A stretch of DNA of 19,138 bases, from NCBI GenBank assembly GCA_030753265.1, contig JASMCQ010000029.1, positions 1-19,138 of the forward strand, read 5' to 3'. The DNA is from Dehalococcoidia bacterium. Lineage in GTDB: Bacteria; Chloroflexota; Dehalococcoidia; UBA3495. Shown here in pieces: positions 6,646-12,760 of this stretch (positions are counted from its first letter, which is position 1; every line of letters starts with the position of its first letter). A model generated the notes under the pieces. It was not told the origin of the DNA. It worked only from the letters and a program-made list of their open reading frames with translations, and did not search any database. Position numbers and translations under genes: made by a program.

Positions 6646-8330
6646 TGGCCCGAGGCGTTAGTGGTCCCCTCGTCAGCCGCGGCCGCATCCCGCAACACCC
6701 GGCGCAGGACCTTGCCCGCCCCGCTGATGGGAAGGCTGTCCCGGATCTCCACGACGCGGGGCACCTTGTAGGCGGCCAGCTCCCGGCGGCAGAAGGCCAC
6801 GATCTCCTCTTTGGCCGCTTCGTCCGAGGGGAAGCCGTGTTCCTTCTTCAGCACCACCACCGCCTTGACCGTCTCCCCTCGATAGCTGTCGGGCATCCCG
6901 ACCACCGCCGCCGCCTGGATGTGAGGATGCTGATAGAGCACTTCTTCCACCTCCCGCGGCCAGACTTTGAAACCCGCGGCATTGATCACGTCCTTCTTCC
7001 GGTCGACGATACAGAAATACCCATCCTCACCCATGTAAGCCAGATCGCCAGTGTATAGCCATTCATCGCGGAGGGCTGCGCGAGTCTCCTCTGGGTTTTG
7101 CCAGTAACCCTGCATCACCTGAGGCCCTCGCAGCACCAACTCCCCGATCTCGCCCGCGGGCAGCACCTCCGTCCCCGTGCCGGCGTCCACGATGCGGGCG
7201 TCGGTGTCGGGCAACGGGACACCGATGGAGCCGGCCCGGGCCCGGTGGATGGGGTTGGCGTGGGTCAGGGGCGAGGTCTCGGTGAGGCCATAACCTTCTA
7301 CGAGCACCTCATGGCCCACCAGTTGGTCGAAGGCCCCTTTTACCGCCGCCGGCAGCGAGGCGGCGCTGGTGCGGCTGGCCCGGAGGGAGGTCAGGTCGAA
7401 GGACCGCGCCTCCTGCTGGTTGAGCAGGGCGATGTACATGGTGGGGACGCCCAGGAAGCGGGTGGCCCGGTAGTCCTGGATCGCCCGAAGCACGCCGAGG
7501 GGATCGAACCGGCGGAACAGCACGATAGTGGCCCCGGTGGCCAGCGGCACATTCATAACCCCGGCAATCCCCCCGATGTGAAAGAGGGGCAACGCGGCGA
7601 TGAAGACCTCTTCCCCCTCCCGGTACTGGAACCAGGTCTTGAACTGGAGGGCGTTGACCACCAGGTTTTGGTGGGTGAGCATGCTCCCCTTGGGCACGCC
7701 CGTAGTGCCCCCGGTGTAAGGCAGAAAGGCCAGGTCCCGCACGGGATCAATGTCCGGACACCGGTAGGGGCGCAAGACTTTGCGCCCCAGCTGCGATTCC
7801 ACCAGGGCTTCCATGGAATGGACCTCCCGGTCCGGGGAATGTACCTCGCCATCCAGCGGCCCGCCGGTGACGATGACGTGGCGCAGGGCGGTATCCGCGG
7901 CCACCTGCTCCACGAGGGGATAGAGACCGGCCTCGCAGAGGATAGCCTTGGCTCCCGAGTCTCGAAGCTGATGGCCCAGCTCCTCGCCCCGGTACATCGG
8001 GTTGCAGGGCACCACCACGGCCCCAGCCTTGAGGATGCCGTAGAACCCCACCACCAGGGCCGGTGAGTTCTGCAGGAAATAGGCCACCCGGTCTCCCCGG
8101 CCGATGCCCAGTGCCGACAACGCCGCGGCAAATAGGTCCGACTCGCCGTCCAGGGCGGCGTAGCTTGTGGCGCCCAGTTCCCGCCCTTCGACGCCGTCGT
8201 AGAAGATGATGGCGGTACGGTCTGGGAAGCGGGTGGCGGAATCCTGGAGGAGACGGTAAAAGGGGACCTTCGGGTAGGAGATGCTCTTCGGCACCCCGGC
8301 GGGGTAATGCTGAAACCAGGGCCGGTCCAT
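6642..8330 (-). CDS. AMP-forming acyl-CoA synthetase (long-chain fatty-acid-CoA ligase type)
   Basis: The 562-residue protein has the complete ANL-superfamily layout. The ATP-binding loop is YTGGTTGVPKG (205-215). YGLTETSP (347-354) and YTGDL (426-430) bind the adenylate. The hinge region DRKKDVINAAGFKVWPREVE (443-461) is intact, and the C-terminal ISGAGKVLRR carries the catalytic Lys540. It converts a carboxylic acid, ATP and CoA to acyl-CoA, AMP and pyrophosphate in the cytoplasm. The overall pattern is closest to medium/long-chain fatty-acid ligases, but the acid is not determined. It follows the oxidoreductase beta gene by about 200 bases that hold a C/G hairpin repeat. It probably closes the gamma-delta/alpha/beta transcript, since a separate promoter for the next unit begins at its stop codon. 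Confidence 0.95.
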   Translation of the reverse strand: MDRPWFQHYPAGVPKSISYPKVPFYRLLQDSATRFPDRTAIIFYDGVEGRELGATSYAALDGESDLFAAALSALGIGRGDRVAYFLQNSPALVVGFYGILKAGAVVVPCNPMYRGEELGHQLRDSGAKAILCEAGLYPLVEQVAADTALRHVIVTGGPLDGEVHSPDREVHSMEALVESQLGRKVLRPYRCPDIDPVRDLAFLPYTGGTTGVPKGSMLTHQNLVVNALQFKTWFQYREGEEVFIAALPLFHIGGIAGVMNVPLATGATIVLFRRFDPLGVLRAIQDYRATRFLGVPTMYIALLNQQEARSFDLTSLRASRTSAASLPAAVKGAFDQLVGHEVLVEGYGLTETSPLTHANPIHRARAGSIGVPLPDTDARIVDAGTGTEVLPAGEIGELVLRGPQVMQGYWQNPEETRAALRDEWLYTGDLAYMGEDGYFCIVDRKKDVINAAGFKVWPREVEEVLYQHPHIQAAAVVGMPDSYRGETVKAVVVLKKEHGFPSDEAAKEEIVAFCRRELAAYKVPRVVEIRDSLPISGAGKVLRRVLRDAAAADEGTTNASGH

Positions 8331-8401
8331 CAGTGCCCCACTCTGAGAATTGGTGGCAGGGCGAGAATGTGCCCGTGACGGGTTGGGCGAAATCCCCCCA
8401 A

Positions 8402-8422
8402 CCCCCCTTTACGAAAGGGGGG
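8402..8422. repeat. C-run/G-run hairpin repeat, copy 1
   Basis: CCCCCCTTT and AAAGGGGGG pair perfectly around the loop ACG. Looser flanking runs (ATCCCCCCAA on one side, GGGGTTT on the other) extend the symmetry. It lies between the oxidoreductase beta gene and the ligase gene, and two relatives lie at 10755-10809. No T-run follows it on the minus strand, so it is more likely a dispersed intergenic repeat than a terminator. It could still stabilise or pause the transcript. Confidence 0.7.
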
Positions 8423-8529
8423 CGAAAAGGGGTTTCTCGGTTCGTTAGTCATGCATTGACGCATAGGGAGATCTTGTGACTTTTCCCGGAGCCCTTGACT
8501 GGCCCGCGAGAACTGAGAGCGCGGAGACC

Positions 8530-9393
8530 TCAGGCGCTGAAGCCGGTTTGCAGCTTGGACAGCATGTCGTCCAGCTCCTTCACGTACCCTTCCATCGACT
8601 GAATGTCGGCGTCGCTGAGGTGGGCGTAGCGGCGCTGGGACGCAACATACTCCCGCACGGTTGCCTTGCTTGGGATGTTCTGGCGATCGAAAACGCCGTC
8701 TTTCCATTCGAACAGGGGCCATATCCCGCTGTTCACCGCCAGGCGGGACACCTCGATTCCCTTGTCGTCGTCGTAGCCCCAAGAGGGGTTGCAGGGGGTG
8801 AGGATCTGGATAAAGGCGGGCAGCCGCGTGGCCGCGTTCCGGATCTTCCGCTCGAGGTCTTGCGGATGGGAGGTGGAGGCGGTGGCCACGTATTCGGCGC
8901 CACTGAACATGAGCATTAGCGTGAAGTGTTTTGGGTGGCGCAGCTTGCCGGAGGGACGCACGCCGGTGCGGGCCATGGGATGGGTGCTGCCGGTGGCGTG
9001 GCTCCCGCTGGCAGCGTGGGCCTGGTTATCGCAAACCACGTGGAGGTACTTGTAGCCCTGCTGAAAACCGGTGGCCAGGTCCTCCAGTCCCAGGTCCACC
9101 TGACCGTCGCCGTCGATAACCACGATGGGACGGTCGATGCCCCGCACCTGCATGGCGGTGAGCATCCCGACCACTCCGCTGTCATGGGTGCCCAGGCCGC
9201 TGCGCTGGAGAAAGTCCCGGCCGATGCCGCACCCCTGGCCGAAGACGATGGGTTTCTGGTCCGCCATAACGTCGAAGACCACGTGCATCACCAGGCGGGC
9301 CGCCAAGTTCTCCGGGCAGCCGGGGCATTGATTGGCGGTAACGTTCATGTAGACCCGCTGCTCCGGGGTCTCCATGACCATCTTTATGGGCAT
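8530..9393 (-). CDS. 2-oxoacid:ferredoxin oxidoreductase, beta (thiamine diphosphate) subunit
   Basis: This 287-residue protein has the size and layout of PorB-type subunits. The four cysteines expected to hold the proximal [4Fe-4S] cluster are present: QCPGC (23 and 26), GCGIG (55) and LTPCNPSWG (201). The thiamine diphosphate/Mg motif is VVIDGDGQVDLGLEDL (91-106), followed by the expected CDNQAH about 25 residues later. In most pyruvate enzymes the last part reads DNEAYMNTGxQRS; here it is DNQAHAASGSHATGS. The Asn-Thr pair at the Mg site is thus Ala-Ser, and the substrate may not be pyruvate. AGAGGAAG lies just before ATG 9393. It follows the alpha gene by 66 bases. With the alpha and gamma-delta subunits it would oxidatively decarboxylate a 2-oxoacid and reduce ferredoxin in the cytoplasm. 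Confidence 0.88.
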   Translation of the reverse strand: MPIKMVMETPEQRVYMNVTANQCPGCPENLAARLVMHVVFDVMADQKPIVFGQGCGIGRDFLQRSGLGTHDSGVVGMLTAMQVRGIDRPIVVIDGDGQVDLGLEDLATGFQQGYKYLHVVCDNQAHAASGSHATGSTHPMARTGVRPSGKLRHPKHFTLMLMFSGAEYVATASTSHPQDLERKIRNAATRLPAFIQILTPCNPSWGYDDDKGIEVSRLAVNSGIWPLFEWKDGVFDRQNIPSKATVREYVASQRRYAHLSDADIQSMEGYVKELDDMLSKLQTGFSA

Positions 9394-9459
9394 TGCTTCC
9401 TCTCTTGCATGGTTTGGACGTTCAGCCCCCCTTCGCCGGCGAGGGTGCGAGGGACGCTG

Positions 9460-10716
9460 TTACTTCTTTAACGCCCGGGCCAACATCTCCTCGTCCTCGA
9501 TCACCTGGAAGTGCCAGCCCAGAGCCTCGTCAGGGCGGCCCTGCCGCGCCGCCGCCATGGCTTCTTCCGCCATGTACATCACACTGCAGTGGGTAACGTC
9601 GCGGCCGCCCAGGCCCACGATGCGGCCCAGCACCATCGGAGGTTGCGGCTGCCCGAACAGGGCGCTGCGCAGGTCCTGGTAGACGGCGGCCACCGGGTTC
9701 CGGTCCAGCACCACCACCGCCTTGATCCCTTTCAGGGCCTCCACCAGGTCCTCGCCGGGAAACGGCCGGAGGGTGTGGACTTTTACCATTCCCACCGCCT
9801 TCCCCTGTTCGCGGAGCCGGTCGACGGCGTAGCGGGAGGTGGCGGACAGAGAGCCCATGGCCACGATGGCTACCTCGGCGTCTTCCAGCTTGTAGGCTTC
9901 AATCAAGCCACCGTAGCCCCGGCCGACCAACTCCACGTACTCCTGGTGGACCCGTTTGATAAGGTCCTTGGCGGTGACGTTGAGGGCCCGGTCCATCTGG
10001 TAGCGGCGCTCCATGTACTCCCGGTCCACGTCGATGTAGCCGTAGCCGCTCATCCGGGCTCCGCCGTAGTAGGCGGCGAAGTCCAGCGATTTGATGAAAT
10101 CCAACTCCGGCGGCAACTCGAAGGGAGGCAGCAGGCGGTCGATGGCTTCCTGATCCGGGACCTCCACCGGGTAGCTGTTGTGGGAGACCTCCCAGCCGTC
10201 ATAGGTGACGAAGGTCGGCAGTAGCACCGATGCGTCCTCGCTGACCCGGTAGGCCTGGATGACGGTGTCCAGCACGTCCTGGGCGTTCTCGCAGTGGTAG
10301 TGGATCCAGTGAATGTCACGGAACATGATGGTGTCCTGGTCGTCGGAGCGGACCACCCCTGGTGGCTCCAGCGCCCGGTGGGCAACGATCACCACCAGGG
10401 GAATGCGGGCATAGGAGGCGAATACAAGCTGCTGGGCGGCGATGAGGAGGCCCTCGGAGTTGGTGGCGAAAGAGCATCGCACCCCGGACTGGGTGGCGGT
10501 GATCTGGGCGTTCATCACGCTGCGCTCATGCTCCAACTCGATGAGCTGGGCCTCATGCTCTCCCCGTTGGATCATCCGCGCGAGTTCTTCTCCCACCTCG
10601 TCGGAAGGACCAATGGGAAAGTAGCACAGGACCTGGGTCCGGGCCAGCTTCAGCGCGTGGGCTGCCGCCTTGTTGCCCGTCAGGGCCTGGCGTTGGGGGC
10701 GTACCGGAGCGGTCAT
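9460..10716 (-). CDS. 2-oxoacid:ferredoxin oxidoreductase, alpha subunit
   Basis: The protein has 418 residues from ATG 10716; a TTG one codon earlier is also possible, and GAGGAG lies 7-8 bases upstream. The family order is clear: LTGNKAAAHALKLA, then FPIGPSDEVGEE (33-44, the YPITPS site of pyruvate enzymes), LELEHERSVMNAQI, CSFATNSEGLL, VVIVAHRAL (108-116) and SDDQDTIMFR (124-133). The second half holds the VAIVAMGSLSATSRYAVDRL and KVHTLRPFPGEDLVEAL transketolase-C-like part. In pyruvate:ferredoxin oxidoreductase, Thr31 of YPITPS contacts the substrate; here it is Gly (PIG). Arg114, the other contact, appears kept. It follows the gamma-delta gene by about 140 bases with two hairpin repeats. 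The substrate is unresolved; oxalate, pyruvate and other 2-oxoacids are candidates. Confidence 0.9.
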   Translation of the reverse strand: MTAPVRPQRQALTGNKAAAHALKLARTQVLCYFPIGPSDEVGEELARMIQRGEHEAQLIELEHERSVMNAQITATQSGVRCSFATNSEGLLIAAQQLVFASYARIPLVVIVAHRALEPPGVVRSDDQDTIMFRDIHWIHYHCENAQDVLDTVIQAYRVSEDASVLLPTFVTYDGWEVSHNSYPVEVPDQEAIDRLLPPFELPPELDFIKSLDFAAYYGGARMSGYGYIDVDREYMERRYQMDRALNVTAKDLIKRVHQEYVELVGRGYGGLIEAYKLEDAEVAIVAMGSLSATSRYAVDRLREQGKAVGMVKVHTLRPFPGEDLVEALKGIKAVVVLDRNPVAAVYQDLRSALFGQPQPPMVLGRIVGLGGRDVTHCSVMYMAEEAMAAARQGRPDEALGWHFQVIEDEEMLARALKK

Positions 10717-10754
10717 CAAAAGCTCCTCTAGCTAACCTGGGGCCCCCATCCTAA

Positions 10755-10777
10755 CCTTCCCCCATAAAGGGGGAAGG
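10755..10777. repeat. C-run/G-run hairpin repeat, copy 2
   Basis: CCTTCCCCC and GGGGGAAGG pair perfectly over nine bases around ATAAA. It is the first of two tandem hairpins between the gamma-delta and alpha genes of the oxidoreductase. It differs from copies 1 and 3 in its loop. Confidence 0.7.
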
Positions 10778-10786
10778 AACTAATCC

Positions 10787-10809
10787 TCTCCCCCTTACGA
10801 AGGGGGAGA
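10787..10809. repeat. C-run/G-run hairpin repeat, copy 3
   Basis: TCTCCCCCTT and AAGGGGGAGA pair perfectly over ten bases around ACG, the same loop as the copy at 8402-8422. It lies 9 bases from copy 2. Together the two could form a tandem stem in the transcript between the gamma-delta and alpha genes. Confidence 0.7.
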
Positions 10810-10857
10810 TAAGAGAGGGGGGTAACCCCGATTCATCAATTGTTGCTCTACGGCGTG

Positions 10858-11871
10858 CTAGCCCAGCGGACGCCGGGGGGCCTGCGCCTTCCGGAAAGGC
10901 TCCACGGTGATGTCCCGGTAGTCGGGGTTGTCTTTGCGCACCTGATCCTCGTCCACCATGGTCAGGGCATGCCCCACGCATACCTCCACGCAGAGGCCGC
11001 AGCCCCGGCAGAAATCCACGTCGATGCGGTATCCCTGCTGGGGCAGGCCGTCGCGGACGATGAAGCCGGTGCCGTCGGGGCACAGCACCTCGCTGATGCA
11101 GAACCCCGGGCAGGTACACTTTGCGTCTTCACAAACCGGGACCTTGTTCCGCCAGATGAAGGGGCTCCCCTCGCGAAACCCGGGCAGGAGGTCGTAGCGG
11201 TCAAACTGGTAGTATTCGGGCAGGTCGTCGACCGCGACGTGCTGCATCCGCGCGGGCTGCCGATCGACTTGAAACTTGACATCGTTGGAAGCCTGCACGC
11301 TCTGGTAGGCCTCCAGCGCGGCCTCGGCGTTGCGCTCGCCAACGGGGCCCGGGAAGGTCTCCCGGATCACCTGAAGAAGGGCCTCCAGGTCGATGCCTTC
11401 CGTGACGCGGGCGTAAGCGCCCAGGAGGGCCAGGCCAACCGGGGGAGGGTTGCGCCGCAGCAGCCGCTCGGCGATGCCGGTGGCGTCCACCGTGGCCACA
11501 GTTCCCTCAAGGTCGAAGGGGAGGTCCAACTCCTCAGGGGCCTTGGGTGTGTTCACCAGCAGCACCCCTCGCTTCATGCGCCCCACGGCGTCGGCGATCA
11601 GCTCGTGGGTATTCTCCCGGGCCGTCAGCAACAGCTCCTCTTGGAAAACGACGACCTGCTCCGGGTGGTAGTTGGCGCAACTCGCCAGGACGGTGGTGTC
11701 GGAGAATTTGACGTAGTTGATGACCGGGGCGCTGCGGGCCCGGGTGCCGGGGTAGACGTTCACCGAGACGAACCAGCCCTGCTGGGCGTAGATCTTGGCC
11801 AGGGCCTCGCCCGCCTGGACTGAACCCTGTCCCGACATGGAAATAAGGTTGAGTTCCTTGATTTGGGCCAT
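10858..11871 (-). CDS. 2-oxoacid:ferredoxin oxidoreductase, fused gamma-delta subunit
   Basis: The protein has 337 residues from ATG 11871; GTG and TTG codons just upstream are alternatives. Residues 1-180 are the gamma domain: LISMSGQGSVQAGEALAKIY, PGTRARSAPVINYVKFSD and the following VVVFQEELL are the usual landmarks. A linker leads to a ferredoxin-like delta domain (about 240-310). Its second half has a canonical cluster, CRGCGLCVEVC (288-298). Its first half is unusual, with five cysteines at 247, 252, 254, 258 and 264 instead of CxxCxxCxxxCP, so the second cluster is either atypical or lost. By family the delta domain passes electrons from the thiamine site to ferredoxin. A gamma-delta fusion followed by alpha and beta is the plan known for oxalate oxidoreductase of Moorella. 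The gene is first in its transcript and has a modest promoter candidate at 11920-11948. Confidence 0.9.
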   Translation of the reverse strand: MAQIKELNLISMSGQGSVQAGEALAKIYAQQGWFVSVNVYPGTRARSAPVINYVKFSDTTVLASCANYHPEQVVVFQEELLLTARENTHELIADAVGRMKRGVLLVNTPKAPEELDLPFDLEGTVATVDATGIAERLLRRNPPPVGLALLGAYARVTEGIDLEALLQVIRETFPGPVGERNAEAALEAYQSVQASNDVKFQVDRQPARMQHVAVDDLPEYYQFDRYDLLPGFREGSPFIWRNKVPVCEDAKCTCPGFCISEVLCPDGTGFIVRDGLPQQGYRIDVDFCRGCGLCVEVCVGHALTMVDEDQVRKDNPDYRDITVEPFRKAQAPRRPLG

Positions 11872-11919
11872 CACCAACTCGCTCGCGGTTCAATGACAGC
11901 CAGCATGGCTGCCCGAACT

Positions 11920-11948
11920 ATCTTACGCCACCGGGTTTCCAGCCGCAA
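11920..11948 (-). promoter_or_regulatory. Possible promoter of the oxidoreductase unit
   Basis: On the minus strand TTGCGG (11943-11948, three of six to consensus) and TAAGAT (11920-11925, four of six) are separated by exactly 17 bases. The expected start is about 40 bases before ATG 11871. The match is only moderate. The support is that a promoter is expected here, after the repeat-filled gap. Confidence 0.35.
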
Positions 11949-12028
11949 CCGGCACCTGCCGATACAACAATGGGCGGGAAGGTTTCGGCAATGTCCTGCC
12001 GGAGCGAAGGTAGCCGCACCGTGTCTTC

Positions 12029-12085
12029 CTGGATTCCGGCCTTCGCCGGAACGACAATGGTGATACAGGGGGTGTTCCTCCTCGT
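12029..12085 (+). repeat. Palindromic repeat R1 with long shared flank
   Basis: The core TTCCGGC-CTTC-GCCGGAA (12034-12051) is a perfect seven-base stem with a four-base loop. The unit runs from CTGGATT through the core to GTTCCTCCTCGT. The whole 57-base stretch recurs, with a few changes, at 12506-12563, where it supplies the ribosome binding site and start of the GIY-YIG gene. In this copy the AGGAGG survives on the minus strand but no nuclease frame follows, so it looks like the stub of a lost second copy. Confidence 0.85.
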
Positions 12086-12107
12086 TGCGCCGACGCAAGC
12101 CCTCATG

Positions 12108-12184
12108 TTATTCCGGCACCCCTTACGTTGTCCGGGCACCCGTGGACATCATCTCGGTGCCCCGCCGCGTCATTCCGGCACCCC
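12108..12184. repeat. Degenerate half-copies of the TTCCGGC repeat
   Basis: Three fragments resemble the left half of the palindrome followed by CACCCC: TTATTCCGGCACCCC (12108-12122), TGTCCGGGCACCC (12129-12141) and CGTCATTCCGGCACCCC (12169-12184). None has the second arm. They fill the space between R1 and R2 and suggest repeated deletion or incomplete copying. Confidence 0.5.
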
Positions 12185-12191
12185 TCTCCTC

Positions 12192-12218
12192 GTCATTCCG
12201 GCGAAGGCCGGAATCCAG
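12192..12218 (-). repeat. Palindromic repeat R2, touching the GIY-YIG stop codon
   Basis: The core TTCCGGC-GAAG-GCCGGAA (12196-12213) is in the opposite orientation to R1 and R3. It is flanked by GTCA on one side and TCCAG on the other. The TAG of the GIY-YIG gene occupies the next three bases (12219-12221). Confidence 0.85.
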
Positions 12219-12545
12219 CTAACCAAGCTCCTCATACAAATCGCGCCATCGGGGATTCGACTCCTCAATTAGCGCGATCTTCCAAGACCGCTTCCAATCC
12301 TTGATCCTCTTCTCTCGTACGATGGCGCTCTCCATCGTAACGTGCGCTTCGTACCACACTAGCGCGTGCACGCCGTATCGCCGAGTGAACCCTTGGGCCA
12401 GGTCCCCTTTGTGTTGCCAGACGCGTTGGACGAGATTGGAGGTGACGCCCACGTACAGCGTACCGTTTCGCCTGCTGGCCAGGAGGTAGACGCAAGGTTG
12501 CCGCCCTGGGTTCCGGCTTCCGCCGGAACGACGATGGTGAGGCAC
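12219..12545 (-). CDS. GIY-YIG nuclease domain protein (URI-like, short)
   Basis: The protein has 108 residues from GTG 12545. This start is chosen because AGGAGG (12555-12560) sits 9 bases upstream; ATG-like starts further up would run through unrelated repeat DNA. The domain begins at CVYLLASRRNGTLYVGVT (18-35). Tyr20 and Tyr31 occupy the GIY and YIG positions, Arg41 lies in NLVQRVWQHK, Glu72 (TMESAIVREKRIKDWKR) is the metal-binding glutamate and Asn97 lies in ESNPRWRDLY. All catalytic positions appear intact, so it should cut DNA or act on branched or nicked structures. Residues 1-16 (HHRRSGGSRNPG) are encoded by the repeat itself. It is the only gene in the gap between qmoC and the oxidoreductase, and is isolated from both. 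Its biological role is unknown. Confidence 0.85.
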   Translation of the reverse strand: MPHHRRSGGSRNPGRQPCVYLLASRRNGTLYVGVTSNLVQRVWQHKGDLAQGFTRRYGVHALVWYEAHVTMESAIVREKRIKDWKRSWKIALIEESNPRWRDLYEELG

Positions 12546-12563
12546 GAGGGTGTTCCTCCTCGT
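12506..12563 (+). repeat. Palindromic repeat R3, carrying the start of the GIY-YIG gene
   Basis: The core TTCCGGC-TTCC-GCCGGAA (12511-12528) and the flank out to CCTCCTCGT match R1 along 57-58 bases. On the minus strand the flank supplies AGGAGG and the GTG start, and the palindrome is translated as RRSGGSRNP. The core arms are perfect although the loop differs from R1, so pairing has been kept. Confidence 0.85.
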
Positions 12564-12625
12564 CAGATTTGGGAGGACCCGCGCTAGTCTAGTGTCTCGC
12601 GAATGGCTTGATATCCGATGCGCCA

Positions 12626-12643
12626 TTTCGGCGAAGGCCGGGA
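12626..12643 (-). repeat. Palindromic repeat R4, degenerate
   Basis: TTTCGGC-GAAG-GCCGGGA has one changed base in each arm compared with R2 and shares its orientation. It lies about 20 bases from R5, which is in the opposite orientation. Confidence 0.6.
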
Positions 12644-12658
12644 CCCCGCTGGCGCTTC

Positions 12659-12684
12659 CTGGATTCCGGCCTTCGCCGGATTGA
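12659..12684 (+). repeat. Palindromic repeat R5
   Basis: CTGGA leads into TTCCGGC-CTTC-GCCGGAT (12664-12681) and then TGAC. It is nearly identical to R1 in the core but lacks the long flank with the ribosome site. It lies about 80 bases after the qmoC stop on the minus strand, and its stem could protect the 3' end of the qmo transcript. Confidence 0.75.
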
Positions 12685-12760
12685 CGATCATTGGGAGAGG
12701 GTGTCGCGCAATGTCGCCGATTCAATCCTGTCTACAAGCCAGTATGCCGGGGAACCCTTC

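Larger units (their letters stand above)
12192..12563 (-). mobile_element. Candidate repeat-bounded GIY-YIG cassette
   Basis: The block consists of R2, the GIY-YIG gene and R3. R2 and R3 are inverted relative to each other, so the 108-codon gene has terminal inverted palindromes. The 5' end of the gene (ribosome site, GTG and about 14 codons) belongs to R3 and its stop abuts R2. A second copy of the R3 unit (R1) without the gene lies nearby. The arrangement resembles a small mobile or repeat-propagating element, but target duplications were not identified. Mobility is inference. Confidence 0.45.

Noticed and set aside
12029..12684. A CRISPR array
   Set aside because: The repeats are self-complementary, vary in orientation, have unequal spacing and contain a gene between them; no regular spacers or cas genes are seen.
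12546..12725. A 60-codon N-terminal extension of the GIY-YIG protein
   Set aside because: It is translated repeat DNA (R4 and R5) without domain features. The GTG with AGGAGG at 12545 is the better start.
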